From assembly GCF_000282055.1 (NCBI RefSeq), contig NZ_AKJZ01000015.1, positions 1 through 64,000 of the forward strand: a stretch of DNA of 64,000 bases, written 5' to 3'. The stretch's first letter is position 1. Each line of letters begins with the position of its first letter. Source of the DNA: Flavobacterium sp. CF136 (lineage in GTDB: Bacteria; Bacteroidota; Bacteroidia; Flavobacteriales; Flavobacteriaceae). The notes below the pieces were generated by a model. That model saw nothing but the letters and a program-made list of their open reading frames with translations, ran no database searches and was not told where the DNA came from. Shown one piece after another: positions 53,385 to 62,110 of this stretch. A program made the translations under genes and the position numbers.

Positions 53385-54656
53385 TTAAACCTTAAAAATG
53401 AGCTTGTTTTTGTAGAATATCCATAAAATAAAGGTCCAGATTCCAACATATACCAAAGCTCCGGCAAATGAAGCCATCATTGGATTGCTGAAAAAAGGTG
53501 CGATATCATAACGATACAGATAATTTAAAAGATTAATTTCTTTACCGGTTTTATGAGGGTTTTCAAATTGAATCATTACCAGTGCCTGTGGGATAATCTG
53601 TGAAGCGAAAAACACAATCATCGGGTTTACACCCCAGATTAAAAACAATTTGAATCCTTTTTTATATTCAGCAATGTCAATTATAAAATATAAAACAGAC
53701 AAAGTGGTTGCAGCTAATCCTGTTGTGTACAATACATAACTACTTGTCCAGATTGATTTGTTTATTGGGAAAACAATATTCCAGAGTAATCCGGTAATAA
53801 TTAATGCTATTCCAATCAATGCTATTTTTTTAGCGATTTCTATTTTAGCTATTTTAAGAAATAGTAATTGTCCGATTAATAAACCAATGATTCCGTTTAC
53901 TATTGATGGAATTGTACTTAGAATTCCTTCCGGATCCCAGGTTTTGGTTTCGTGATACATATGACCTTTAAGCAGAATACTGTCGAGCCATGAAGCCAAA
54001 TTGGTTCCTTTTTCCAGATTCGCTTCTCCGATTCCGGGAACGGGAATCAAGTTCATAACTGCCCAATATCCTAATAATAAAAAAACTCCGGTTATGATTT
54101 GTGTTTTTTGAGATGTTTTTAGGTATAATAACGAAACAACAAAATAAACAACGGCAATTCGTTGTAAAACTCCCGGAAGACGTACATCCTGATAAGCTTC
54201 GATTTCGCTATAGGCTAAAAACAGATAAATTATTAATATTGAGAAAGCAAAAATATTTTTTAGTTTAGAACTGAAATTACCCATTAAAACATATCCAACA
54301 GCGATTGTAATAATTAATCTGCCAATAAGAAGCGGAATTCCTTCTAAACCAAAAAGTTGTATTTTTTCGAAGAAATTGAAGAAAATCCCCAAACACAACA
54401 TTCGTAAGGAACGAACCAGAATTTTATTGAAAGTAGTGTCATCGTATATTTTATCCGGCATTGCAAGGGGAACTGCAACTCCCATAATAAAAATAAAAAA
54501 TGGAAAAACTAAGTCGGTTGGAGTACAGCCATTCCATTTGGCATGTAAAAGTGGAGGGAAAACATGGCCCCAATCTCCAGGGTTGTTGACAATTGTCATT
54601 AATAAAATAGTGAGTCCACGAAAGACATCTAGCGAAATTAAGCGTTCTTTTACCAT
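53385..54656 (-). CDS. HGSNAT-like membrane acetyltransferase (DUF5009/DUF1624)
   Basis: This 423-residue polytopic protein has about ten membrane helices. The N-terminal signature is RLISLDVFRGLTILLMTIVN, then LLHAKWNGCTPTDLVFPFF with the His that is catalytic in the human lysosomal enzyme, and GVAVPLAMP. The C-terminal part has WGVNPMIVFFASQIIP. The family transfers acetyl groups from cytoplasmic acetyl-CoA to amino sugars across a membrane. The substrate here may be a cell wall or scavenged glycan; that is not shown by the sequence. Confidence 0.88.
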   Translation of the reverse strand: MVKERLISLDVFRGLTILLMTIVNNPGDWGHVFPPLLHAKWNGCTPTDLVFPFFIFIMGVAVPLAMPDKIYDDTTFNKILVRSLRMLCLGIFFNFFEKIQLFGLEGIPLLIGRLIITIAVGYVLMGNFSSKLKNIFAFSILIIYLFLAYSEIEAYQDVRLPGVLQRIAVVYFVVSLLYLKTSQKTQIITGVFLLLGYWAVMNLIPVPGIGEANLEKGTNLASWLDSILLKGHMYHETKTWDPEGILSTIPSIVNGIIGLLIGQLLFLKIAKIEIAKKIALIGIALIITGLLWNIVFPINKSIWTSSYVLYTTGLAATTLSVLYFIIDIAEYKKGFKLFLIWGVNPMIVFFASQIIPQALVMIQFENPHKTGKEINLLNYLYRYDIAPFFSNPMMASFAGALVYVGIWTFILWIFYKNKLIFKV

Positions 54657-54771
54657 TGGTTTTGGGTAAATTGATTAGTTAATAATTTTTAAAAGTCGCT
54701 ATTTGGTTTAAGAGACAATAATTTCAGGACCAGGTGGTTATTTATCCTGAAATTATCGTTGTAACACATAA

Positions 54772-56361
54772 TTATATTGTTATGATTGAAAAATTAGTTT
54801 CTAAAGGTCTTAATTTTTGAGTTAATAATGGAATCAGTTGTTCTCCTTTTTCTAAATAAAATTCAGAAAAATTAGCCTGGCGTTCCTGTAAACTGTTATT
54901 CGGAAATAATTCGCATTGTAAATCTGTAACACGATCTAATTGATCTTTTAATTTTCTTTTTTGTGCTTTTAGCAGGCGTTTTTCAAGATTTTCCAAACCT
55001 TTTGTCTGCTTTATTTCTTGTGCTTTTACAGCTCCGGTAAACGATTTATCGGTTTTTTGAGCTAACTCAAATAGATATTCAAATTGCTTCTCAAGAATTT
55101 CTTTTTGAGGGGTTAAGTCAATTGGAAATTCTGAAATTTTATGTGTTATGACATTTGTTAAATCGCTTGGTTTGGTGAATAAATCTTTCCAGGTTAAGCC
55201 TAATTGGTCTGCTTTTTTAGCTTGTTTTTCAGTTGTTAAGAGAACTGAGTTTCGAACTAAAATCATCGGAAAAGTGATATTTACAGCATCAAAAAAAGAT
55301 TTTAATTCCAGCCAGTAAGCAATTTCTCCGCCTCCGCCAATGTAACATAAATTCGGTAAAATAATTTCCTGATACAGCGGACGCATAATCACATTCGGGC
55401 TGAATTTCTCCGGATTACTTTCCAGTAATTTTAGAATTTCTTCTTTTGAGAATGAAGTTTTGGTATTGTTGATGATGAATTTATCATTTTCAAAAACTAT
55501 TCGTTCACGTAAATTGTCTTCAATATAAAATAAATTGATTTCACGCGGATTTACCTGAACCGTATAATCTTTTAGTTTTTCAATAGTCTCCTGAACAGCT
55601 TTAAATGAAGTTTGCTCTAATAACTCTTCTTTTATATAAGGAATAAATGCACGTTTTAAGTCGGCGTTATCAGCATCTACAATAACCAAACCTTGCGATG
55701 CAAATAAACTGTTCGCTAAAAATCGAGTTGCATCGGCAAGATTATCATGTTTTAAATAGGAGTCTTCAAACAGTTTTTTTAATGTATTTGCATTTGTACT
55801 CGCCCCTAATTCTAAAGCATATATTTCGAAAAATTCGGTTAATCCTTCTGTTGAAAGTCTTCCAACGGGGCCATTACTTTCAGTATTCCATCTGAATTTT
55901 TTTCCCTTAAAGTTAAAATAATTAATTTCTTCGAAATCGTGATCCTCGGTTGCCATCCAATAAATGGGAACAAAATTATATGCAGGGTATTTCGATTTTA
56001 ATTCTTTGGTAAGATTAATGGTCGATATGATTTTATAAAGAAAATATAAAGGTCCGCTAAAAAGATTTAATTGATGTCCGGTTGTAACCGTAAATGTATT
56101 TTCTGACGATAAAAGCTCAATGTTTTGTTTGGTTAAATCTGAAATTTCAATTGACAAATATTGTTCTTTTAAAACAGAAACTAACGGAATTCGGTTCTGA
56201 TTATTGAAATTCTGCTTTTTTTCGGTGATTTGTTTTTCAAAGTTTTCCAGCGTTGGAAAATTATTATATAGCGGTTTTAAGTCCGATTTTTGTTCTAAAT
56301 AATCATGTATCAAAGTAGAAAAATATCCTGAGTTTTGGTAGCTGATACAGTCGGTAGGCAT
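54772..56361 (-). CDS. bshC: Bacillithiol biosynthesis cysteine-adding enzyme BshC
   Basis: BshC adds Cys to glucosaminyl malate, the last step of bacillithiol synthesis. The 529-residue protein matches the family length and its signatures: YQNSGYFSTLIHDYL near the N-terminus, FTVTTGHQLNLFSGPLYFLYK, FVPIYWMATEDHDFEEINYF (about 133-152), NVIMRPLYQEIILPNLCYIGGGGEIAYW and VLVRNSVLL. A Lys-rich coiled coil lies in the C-terminal third. bshA and bshB are not in the window. The start at 56361 begins at MPTDCISYQNSG. Confidence 0.93.
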   Translation of the reverse strand: MPTDCISYQNSGYFSTLIHDYLEQKSDLKPLYNNFPTLENFEKQITEKKQNFNNQNRIPLVSVLKEQYLSIEISDLTKQNIELLSSENTFTVTTGHQLNLFSGPLYFLYKIISTINLTKELKSKYPAYNFVPIYWMATEDHDFEEINYFNFKGKKFRWNTESNGPVGRLSTEGLTEFFEIYALELGASTNANTLKKLFEDSYLKHDNLADATRFLANSLFASQGLVIVDADNADLKRAFIPYIKEELLEQTSFKAVQETIEKLKDYTVQVNPREINLFYIEDNLRERIVFENDKFIINNTKTSFSKEEILKLLESNPEKFSPNVIMRPLYQEIILPNLCYIGGGGEIAYWLELKSFFDAVNITFPMILVRNSVLLTTEKQAKKADQLGLTWKDLFTKPSDLTNVITHKISEFPIDLTPQKEILEKQFEYLFELAQKTDKSFTGAVKAQEIKQTKGLENLEKRLLKAQKRKLKDQLDRVTDLQCELFPNNSLQERQANFSEFYLEKGEQLIPLLTQKLRPLETNFSIITI

Positions 56362-56515
56362 AATTTTGGGTTTATTTTGATAGCTGTAAATTTAATGAAA
56401 ATATGTAGTTAAAAATGGTTTTAACGATTGCTTATGATTTGAATTTTATTTTTTATTGTAAGTAATTGTAAATCAGTGATTTTTAAGTGTTGTTTGAAAA
56501 TATTTCAATATTAAC

Positions 56516-56547
56516 TTGTTTATTAGGAAAATATTTTACAAAATTTG
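56516..56547 (+). promoter_or_regulatory. Promoter of the candidate small RNA
   Basis: TTG (56516-56518) and AAAATTTG (56540-56547) are spaced by 21 bp. The -7 box differs from TAnnTTTG only at its first base. Predicted transcription start is near 56553. Confidence 0.5.
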
Positions 56548-56587
56548 CCTCAGAAAAATAAATCACTAACTATTAACAACGAAGACA

Positions 56588-56674
56588 ATGTTTGTATTAA
56601 ACTTTACCTCTCAAAACATCGCATCAGAATCAGATTCTGTTGGTATGTGTCTTCGTGGCTTTTCTCAATCATAG
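56588..56674 (+). CDS. Possible 28-residue micro-ORF
   Basis: An ATG ORF encodes a 28-residue peptide that begins MFVLNFTSQNIASESD and ends GMCLRGFSQS. It sits exactly between a promoter and a terminator of its own. It has one Cys, no signal peptide and no recognisable family. It may be a small regulatory or leader peptide, or the frame may be accidental in a structured RNA. Conservation at codon level would decide. Confidence 0.3.
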   Translation: MFVLNFTSQNIASESDSVGMCLRGFSQS

Positions 56675-56700
56675 CAAATTAATTTTAGATATATGAACAA

Positions 56701-56733
56701 GCCCGAAGTAAATTAACTTTCGGGCTTTTTTTT
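56701..56733 (+). terminator. Terminator of the candidate small RNA
   Basis: GCCCGAAGT (56701-56709) pairs with ACTTTCGGGC (56716-56725) with one bulged base, followed by eight T. It ends the small transcript about 215 bp before rtcB. Confidence 0.85.
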
Positions 56734-56908
56734 ATTCTAGACTCTTCAAAAAATTCCCGATTACCAGAACTCAATTTATCTGTTTCTGATAAAATGTTTA
56801 TCAAAATCAGTATTGCTGTTAATCAGCTATGTGTTTTGCAAATATTCTTATTTCTTTTAAAATGATTTAAGATGTTAAGCATTTCCTTTTGCACGATTAA
56901 CAATTTGC

Positions 56909-56938
56909 AATATTGATTTTGAAAAGAATATCAATATT
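56909..56938. promoter_or_regulatory. Inverted repeat in the rtcB leader
   Basis: AATATTGAT (56909-56917) and ATCAATATT (56930-56938) are a perfect 9 bp inverted repeat with a 12 bp spacer, ending 9 bp before the rtcB ATG. It could be a repressor site or an mRNA hairpin that covers the start region. Confidence 0.5.
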
Positions 56939-56947
56939 AAAAATATA

Positions 56948-58339
56948 ATGGGAAATAAATTATCCGGAAAAGACCTGATTAAAATAGGCTTTCCAAAAAA
57001 TAATAGTATCAATATTGCTTTAGGGCAAATAAACAGATACCGAAAAAGAGAAAAAAAAGAGAGTATACTAACCGAAGCCAAAGAAGTTTTACTGTTTCCT
57101 GAAAAATTTACCGGACACGGAACCTGGGGAAAAGTTGCTGAAGGATTAGTAAATCCGGTACAAGTGCGAATGCATCAATTAAATAATACACGGGCACCGT
57201 TTTCGATATTCGGAGAAAATGAAATTGATGAACAGGCGAAGTATCAGTTGTACGATGCTTTAAAATTACCAATTTCAATAGCCGGAGCTTTAATGCCGGA
57301 CGCACATTCGGGTTACGGATTACCAATCGGAGGTGTACTTGCAACAGATAATGCTGTGATTCCATACGGAGTCGGTGTGGATATCGGATGTAGAATGAGT
57401 TTATCAATTTTTGATATTCCGGCTTCATTTTTCAAAGGAAAAGACCATCAGTTGCAGGCAATTCTAAAAGACAATACAAAATTTGGAATGTATGAAACGC
57501 ACACTATAAAAGCGGATCATGAATTGTTTAGCCGAAGTGAATTTCAGGATATTCCGCTTTTGAAAAATCTTTTGAGTAAAGCTTACAAACAGCTGGGAAC
57601 GTCTGGTGGAGGAAATCATTTTGTTGAATTTGGAATTGCAAAAATTACAAATCCGCTTAACGAATGGAAAATTGAAGTTGGTGAATATTTTGCGGTGCTT
57701 TCGCATAGTGGTTCAAGAGGTTTGGGAGCAAATATTGCCAAACATTATACCTATCTGGCCACAAAACAATGTCCGTTACCGAAAAATGTTCAACACTTGG
57801 CGTGGTTAGATTTAAACACACATGATGGTCAGGAATATTGGATGGCTATGAATTTAGCCGGGGATTATGCAAAAGCCTGCCACGATGATATTCATCGCCG
57901 AATTGCAAAAGCAATAGGAAAACGAGTTGTTGTTACAATCGAAAATCATCACAATTTTGCGTGGAAGGAAATCGTAAACGGAAAGGAAGCAATTGTGCAT
58001 CGCAAAGGTGCAACTCCTGCAAACGTTGGTGAATTGGGAATTATTCCCGGTTCGATGACGGCTCCGGGATTTATTGTTCAGGGAAAAGGTAATACTGAAA
58101 GTTTAAATTCTGCATCGCATGGTGCCGGACGACTTTTTTCACGTAGAAAATGTAAAGAATCATTTACGCAAAGTGAGATTAATAAAGTCCTGAAAGCAAA
58201 TGATGTCAGCTTAATTGGCGGAAATATTGATGAAGCTCCAATGGCATATAAAGACATTAATAAAGTAATGGCAAATCAGAACGAATTGGTCGATGTGCTC
58301 GGTACATTCACACCAAAGATTGTTAGAATGGACCGCTAA
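56948..58339 (+). CDS. rtcB: RNA ligase RtcB family protein
   Basis: RtcB joins RNA 3'-phosphate or 2',3'-cyclic phosphate ends to 5'-OH ends, using GTP and Mn. The 463-residue protein has the key residues: [14 protein letters not shown] (Asp118 and His120), [11 protein letters not shown] with Asp145 and Cys148, [12 protein letters not shown] (219-230), HSGSRGLG (253-260), ENHHNFAW, the [14 protein letters not shown] loop and the guanylylated His in [12 protein letters not shown]. No metal ligand is missing. The N-terminal 60 residues are an extension. The next gene, 14 bp downstream, encodes release factor H. RtcB paired with PrfH is known to repair a cleaved 16S rRNA decoding centre and free stalled ribosomes; this assignment here is inferred from the pairing. 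Confidence 0.93.
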   Translation: MGNKLSGKDLIKIGFPKNNSINIALGQINRYRKREKKESILTEAKEVLLFPEKFTGHGTWGKVAEGLVNPVQVRMHQLNNTRAPFSIFGENEIDEQAKYQLYDALKLPISIAGALMPDAHSGYGLPIGGVLATDNAVIPYGVGVDIGCRMSLSIFDIPASFFKGKDHQLQAILKDNTKFGMYETHTIKADHELFSRSEFQDIPLLKNLLSKAYKQLGTSGGGNHFVEFGIAKITNPLNEWKIEVGEYFAVLSHSGSRGLGANIAKHYTYLATKQCPLPKNVQHLAWLDLNTHDGQEYWMAMNLAGDYAKACHDDIHRRIAKAIGKRVVVTIENHHNFAWKEIVNGKEAIVHRKGATPANVGELGIIPGSMTAPGFIVQGKGNTESLNSASHGAGRLFSRRKCKESFTQSEINKVLKANDVSLIGGNIDEAPMAYKDINKVMANQNELVDVLGTFTPKIVRMDR

Positions 58340-58353
58340 AAAAAACAGAAATT

Positions 58354-58995
58354 ATGGAAAAAATAATTCAAATAACATCGGGTCGTGGCCCAGCTGAATG
58401 CAGCTGGGTTGTGGCTCAGGTTTTAAAAACCTTTATAGAAGAAGCAAAGGAGAATAATATTAAAACGACGATGCTCCAAAGAGAAATTGGAATCGAGAAC
58501 GGAACCGTAGAAACGGCAACAATTTTACTCGAAAGTGATAACCTAAATGCTTTTGCCAATTCATGGATTGGAACGATTCAGTGGATTGGACAAAGCCAGT
58601 TTAGAAAATTTCATAAAAGAAAAAATTGGTTTATCGGAATTTTCGAAATTGAAAAATCAACTGCAACAGAAATTTTTGAAAACGATATTCAATATCAGGC
58701 AATGCGAAGTTCAGGAGCCGGTGGCCAACACGTAAATAAAGTTAGTTCGGCAGTCAGAGCGACTCATATTCCGACCGGAATTAGTGTCGTTTCGATGGAT
58801 TCACGTTCGCAGCATCAGAATAAAAAACTGGCAACCGAAAGATTATTGCAGAAATTCAGAGAAGAAACCGTAAAGCAGTTTAAAGCCGAATTTCAGGTAC
58901 AATGGATGAATCAATTGCAGATTCAGCGGGGAAATCCGGTTCGGGTTTTTCAGGGTTCGGATTTTAAAAAACAAAAACAGGAAAAAAAAATATAA
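58354..58995 (+). CDS. prfH: Peptide chain release factor H (PrfH-like)
   Basis: This 213-residue protein has the GGQ peptidyl-tRNA hydrolysis motif in [18 protein letters not shown] (GGQ at about 123-125) and the following [21 protein letters not shown] segment. It lacks the codon-recognition domain (no PxT/SPF region), like PrfH. The N-terminal 100 residues are the PrfH-type domain, starting [18 protein letters not shown]. It follows rtcB by 14 bp, so the two make one operon. It should free the nascent chain from ribosomes with a damaged decoding centre, while RtcB re-ligates the rRNA. That role is established for the family and inferred here. Confidence 0.92.
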   Translation: MEKIIQITSGRGPAECSWVVAQVLKTFIEEAKENNIKTTMLQREIGIENGTVETATILLESDNLNAFANSWIGTIQWIGQSQFRKFHKRKNWFIGIFEIEKSTATEIFENDIQYQAMRSSGAGGQHVNKVSSAVRATHIPTGISVVSMDSRSQHQNKKLATERLLQKFREETVKQFKAEFQVQWMNQLQIQRGNPVRVFQGSDFKKQKQEKKI

Positions 58996-59080
58996 ACAGG
59001 AAAGACAAAGATTAAAAAGAGAAGATTATTTCGATCGGGATTAATAACTCTCATTTTTGGATTTCTAAAAAAAATCATAT

Positions 59081-59599
59081 ATGAAAACAGTAGATAAATA
59101 CATTTTTGAAGCATTGGACAATTATCCATATTCGCTGGTTGAAACCATAGAATCATTGGATTATGCGTTGTCTTATGATGATAAAAATACCATGGCATTA
59201 TGCTTATACGGGCGCGTTCAGGCTGATCAATTATTTAAATATGAAGAAGCCAAAGAATTTTTTCAGCAGGCAATCTCCATTAATATCAATGCAATCGAAG
59301 TTTATTCGTATTACATTAATACTTTAGTTTTGAATGAAGATTATTCGGAGGCGGCCAAACTTATAGATTTTGCTTTGACCATTAAAGGAATTAATAAAGT
59401 TGAAATTCTTCTTAAAAAAGTAATGCTTTTCGAAAGCCGGAAAAATTTCAAAAAAGCGTTGAAAGTATTAAAAGAAGCAAGACTTGTAACTTTAAGTAAT
59501 GAATATGATTATCTTATTGAAGAGACCGAAAAGCGATTAAATAAAAAATTGGATAAGGTCTCTAAAAAAGAAAAACCGGTCAGGAAAAAAAGTAAATAA
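59081..59599 (+). CDS. TPR-like repeat protein
   Basis: This 172-residue protein consists of tetratricopeptide-like helical repeats: ALCLYGRVQADQLFKYEEAK, AIEVYSYYINTLVLNEDYSEAAKL, and KVMLFESRKNFKKALKVLKEA. The end is Lys-rich, RLNKKLDKVSKKEKPVRKKSK, and may contact nucleic acid or acidic proteins. It has no signal peptide. It lies 85 bp after prfH, too far to be sure it belongs to that operon, but its role as a helper cannot be excluded. A terminator follows at 59604. Confidence 0.75.
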   Translation: MKTVDKYIFEALDNYPYSLVETIESLDYALSYDDKNTMALCLYGRVQADQLFKYEEAKEFFQQAISININAIEVYSYYINTLVLNEDYSEAAKLIDFALTIKGINKVEILLKKVMLFESRKNFKKALKVLKEARLVTLSNEYDYLIEETEKRLNKKLDKVSKKEKPVRKKSK

Positions 59600-59603
59600 A
59601 TTA

Positions 59604-59632
59604 GAAAGGATGTCATCATGGCATCCTTTTTA
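59604..59632 (+). terminator. Terminator of the TPR gene
   Basis: AAAGGATGTC (59605-59614) pairs with GGCATCCTTT (59620-59629) including one wobble, followed by T residues. Confidence 0.8.
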
Positions 59633-59789
59633 TTTTTCAGAAACTTTATGTAATTCAAATCTCAACTATTTAGATTTTGAGTTTTTCACAATGATGCTGT
59701 ATTTTTAAAGATAAATGTTTGTTACTTTCAGAAATAAGAATCATTTTTATACCCTGTTTTCTTAAAAAAAAAATCTATACCAAAACCAT

Positions 59790-61067
59790 ATGAAAAATAA
59801 CCCCAATCAAAAGAATTCTTTAAGGCATGTTCTTTTTGGCAGTTTAATAGGTACCACAATCGAATTTTTCGACTTTTATATTTATGCCAATGCTGCGGTA
59901 TTGGTTTTTCCACAATTATTTTTTCCGGGTTCTGATGCGACCATGGCAACTTTAGAATCATTAGCTACTTTTTCAATTGCCTTTTTATCGCGCCCTCTGG
60001 GTTCGGCATTTTTTGGACATTATGGAGATAAAATCGGACGCAAGTTTACTTTAGTTGCCGCCTTGTTGACGATGGGTATTTCGACTGTGACCATTGGTTT
60101 TTTACCAGGTTATGCCAGTATTGGTGTTGCTGCTCCTTTATTATTGATGTTATGTCGATTTGGACAAGGGGTTGGATTAGGAGGCGAATGGGGAGGAGCA
60201 GTTTTGCTGGCTATAGAAAATGCGCCACCAAACAAACGTGCCTGGTATGGTATGTTTCCGCAACTGGGTGCTCCAATTGGGTTGTTACTTTCGGGAGGAA
60301 CCTTCTTGTTGTTAACGGATTCAATGAGTAGCGAAGATTTTATGGATTATGGCTGGAGAATTCCTTTTATTGCCAGTTCTCTTTTGGTAGTAGTTGGATT
60401 TTATATCCGAACTAAAATTACAGAAACACCTTCTTTTGAGAATTCAAAAAAGGAACATGAAGAAGTAAAAATTCCATTTTTGACCTTGATTAAATCGTAT
60501 AAAAACCAATTGATTTTCGGGACATTAGCAGCCATTACAACATTCTTAGTATTTTATCTGATGACTGTATTTACATTGAGTTGGGCAACCACTGATTTAG
60601 GTTATGCTAAAAGAGATTTCTTATTGATTCAGTTGTTTTCAGTATTGTTTTTCGCCTTTTTTATTCCAATTTCTGCAGTAGTTGCGGATAGAATAGGACG
60701 TCGTAAAATGTTGATTATTGCCACGACTGCTATTGCTCTTTTTGGTTTTTTCTTTTCGTATTTTCTAAATTCAGGAAGTTCAGCTATGGTAACATTCTTT
60801 TTATGTACTGGAATGGCTTTAATGGGATTTACTTATGGACCTTTAGGAACATTCTTGTCTGAATTATTTCCTACCACAGTTCGTTATTCCGGAGCTTCAT
60901 TAACCTTTAATCTGGCAGGAATCCTTGGTGCTGCTTTTGCCCCGATGATTGCAATTTGGCTGGCAAGCACTTATAGTTTAACTTATGTAGGTATATATCT
61001 GACTTCAGCAGCTTGTATTTCATTATTTTCTTTACTGGCAATTAGTAAGAAGGAACATAAGTTTTAG
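59790..61067 (+). CDS. MFS transporter, metabolite:H+ symporter (MHS) family
   Basis: This 425-residue protein has 12 hydrophobic helices. The N-terminal SLIGTTIEFFDFYIYANAAV is the MHS pattern (GxxxExxDFxxY), followed by the cytoplasmic loop HYGDKIGRK and a second loop ADRIGRRKM in the C-half, both major facilitator motifs. The family imports small acids such as shikimate, proline/betaine or alpha-ketoglutarate with protons. The substrate is not readable. It stands alone between two terminators. Confidence 0.9.
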   Translation: MKNNPNQKNSLRHVLFGSLIGTTIEFFDFYIYANAAVLVFPQLFFPGSDATMATLESLATFSIAFLSRPLGSAFFGHYGDKIGRKFTLVAALLTMGISTVTIGFLPGYASIGVAAPLLLMLCRFGQGVGLGGEWGGAVLLAIENAPPNKRAWYGMFPQLGAPIGLLLSGGTFLLLTDSMSSEDFMDYGWRIPFIASSLLVVVGFYIRTKITETPSFENSKKEHEEVKIPFLTLIKSYKNQLIFGTLAAITTFLVFYLMTVFTLSWATTDLGYAKRDFLLIQLFSVLFFAFFIPISAVVADRIGRRKMLIIATTAIALFGFFFSYFLNSGSSAMVTFFLCTGMALMGFTYGPLGTFLSELFPTTVRYSGASLTFNLAGILGAAFAPMIAIWLASTYSLTYVGIYLTSAACISLFSLLAISKKEHKF

Positions 61068-61093
61068 AAACTATAATTTATTAGGATATTATG

Positions 61094-61125
61094 AAGGTAA
61101 TGATTGTAATCGTTACCTTTTTTTG
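61094..61125 (+). terminator. Terminator of the MFS gene
   Basis: AAGGTAATGATT pairs with AATCGTTACCTT around GT, a 12 bp stem with one wobble, followed by seven T. The stem ends near 61119. Confidence 0.85.
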
Positions 61126-61156
61126 TTTCCGAAAATAAATAAATATATAAAATGTT

Positions 61157-61194
61157 TTGTTAATATAAAAAGTATTTAGATATTTGTCTAAATA
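61157..61194 (+). promoter_or_regulatory. sdpR promoter with overlapping operator
   Basis: TTG (61157-61159) and GATATTTG (61179-61186) are 19 bp apart. The -7 box is inside a perfect inverted repeat, TATTTAGA (61173-61180) and TCTAAATA (61187-61194) with a 6 bp spacer. SdpR binding here would block RNA polymerase, giving autorepression. It lies 10 bp before the ATG. Confidence 0.72.
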
Positions 61195-61203
61195 TATAAA
61201 TAT

Positions 61204-61458
61204 ATGAATGCTATTTTTAAAGCTTTAAACGATGCTACTCGAAGAGAAATTCTCGAACTTTTGAAACAGAAAGATTTGTCTGCAGGAGAAATAGCAGATG
61301 CCTTTAATATTTCAAAGCCCAGTATTTCCCATCATTTGGATATTTTGAAACGAGCAGATTTAATTACTTCTGAAAAAAATGGACAGTTTATTATTTACTC
61401 CATTAATACTACAATAATGGAGGATGTTTTACAATGGATACTAACTTTTAAAAAATAA
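61204..61458 (+). CDS. sdpR: ArsR-family autorepressor, SdpR-like
   Basis: This 84-residue winged-helix protein starts MNAIFKALNDATRREILELL, with LSAGEIADAFNISKPSISHHL as the recognition helix region (about 25-45) and LKRADLITSEKNGQFIIYSI as the wing. It lacks the Cys metal sites of ArsR/SmtB, as is usual for SdpR. It lies directly upstream of an SdpI-like gene. In Bacillus subtilis SdpR represses the sdpRI operon until SdpI binds it at the membrane after the toxin SdpC is sensed. The same logic is likely here. Confidence 0.92.
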   Translation: MNAIFKALNDATRREILELLKQKDLSAGEIADAFNISKPSISHHLDILKRADLITSEKNGQFIIYSINTTIMEDVLQWILTFKK

Positions 61459-61462
61459 TAAG

Positions 61463-62110
61463 ATGAATTTAGAATTTAAAAAAGAGCTTCCGTTAATAGG
61501 AATTGTTTTGGTACCTTTTGTGTATTTGGCTGTAATCTGGAATAATCTCCCTGAGAAAGTGCCAGTACATTGGAATTATAATGGACAAATTGATCGATGG
61601 GGAGAAAAATATACATTGATTATAATCGTATTTTTATTTACAATTTTTTTGTATGTTCTTATGCTTATTATTCCTAAAATTGATCCTAAGAAAAGATTAG
61701 AAGTAATGGGTGGTAAATTTTATCAGCTAAAATTCATCTTACTTTTATTTTTCTCCGGCTTAGCCTTAATAATTGTAAATATTTCTAAAAATGAGTCTCT
61801 GTCAAATCCAGGCTTGATTAATACTTTGATTGGTTTTTTGTTTATAGTTTTAGGGAATTATTTTAAAGTGATACAACCCAACTATTTTATTGGAATAAGA
61901 ACACCCTGGACTCTTGAAAATAAAGAAGTTTGGAAATCTACACATGCATTTTCAGGAAAACTTTGGATGTTGGGAGGGGTAATAATTGTACTGTCAGGTT
62001 TATTGCTTTCAAATAAACTACTAAAGTATAGCTTGATAAGTGTTATGGTAATAATTGTAATTGTACCAATTCTTTTTTCTTATTTTAAATTTAAACAAAT
62101 CAAAAAATGA
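61463..62110 (+). CDS. sdpI: SdpI-family membrane protein
   Basis: This 215-residue protein has six hydrophobic helices (about 10-30, 52-70, 90-110, 118-138, 165-182, 188-206). The DUF1648 signature is LPEKVPVHWNYNGQIDRWG (about 29-47), followed by the SdpI-typical YFIGIRTPWTLENKEVWKSTH. In Bacillus it protects from SdpC toxin and sequesters SdpR. No SdpC-like gene is in the window, so the ligand is unknown; related proteins also act without a toxin. It follows sdpR by 4 bp. Confidence 0.9.
   Translation: MNLEFKKELPLIGIVLVPFVYLAVIWNNLPEKVPVHWNYNGQIDRWGEKYTLIIIVFLFTIFLYVLMLIIPKIDPKKRLEVMGGKFYQLKFILLLFFSGLALIIVNISKNESLSNPGLINTLIGFLFIVLGNYFKVIQPNYFIGIRTPWTLENKEVWKSTHAFSGKLWMLGGVIIVLSGLLLSNKLLKYSLISVMVIIVIVPILFSYFKFKQIKK

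Larger units (their letters stand above)
56553..56733 (+). ncRNA. Candidate structured small RNA
   Basis: The predicted transcript of about 180 nt has an outer 9 bp stem, ACGAAGACA (56579-56587) with TGTCTTCGT (56648-56656), which is perfect. Inside are ATGTTT (56588-56593) with AAACAT (56614-56619) and CAGAA (56625-56629) with TTCTG (56635-56639), giving a three-way junction. A terminator hairpin ends it. Neither the sequence nor the fold matches a riboswitch or RNA family I can name. It overlaps a 28-codon ORF, so a coding role is the alternative. Confidence 0.45.
56362..56947. other. Intergenic region with a candidate small RNA unit and rtcB leader
   Basis: About 586 bp between the divergent bshC and rtcB genes. 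It holds a promoter (56516-56547), a structured segment (56579-56656) with a 28-codon ORF inside, a terminator (56701-56733), and a 9 bp inverted repeat just before rtcB (56909-56938). The remainder is plain AT-rich DNA. Confidence 0.6.

Noticed and set aside
56579..56656. Known riboswitch (purine, TPP, SAM or cobalamin type)
   Set aside because: The three-way junction lacks the conserved loops of these classes that I can recall, and the unit has its own terminator about 215 bp before the next gene, so it is not placed as a cis leader.
57108..57428. Minus-strand ORFs inside rtcB
   Set aside because: Shadows of the rtcB gene with no recognisable domain.
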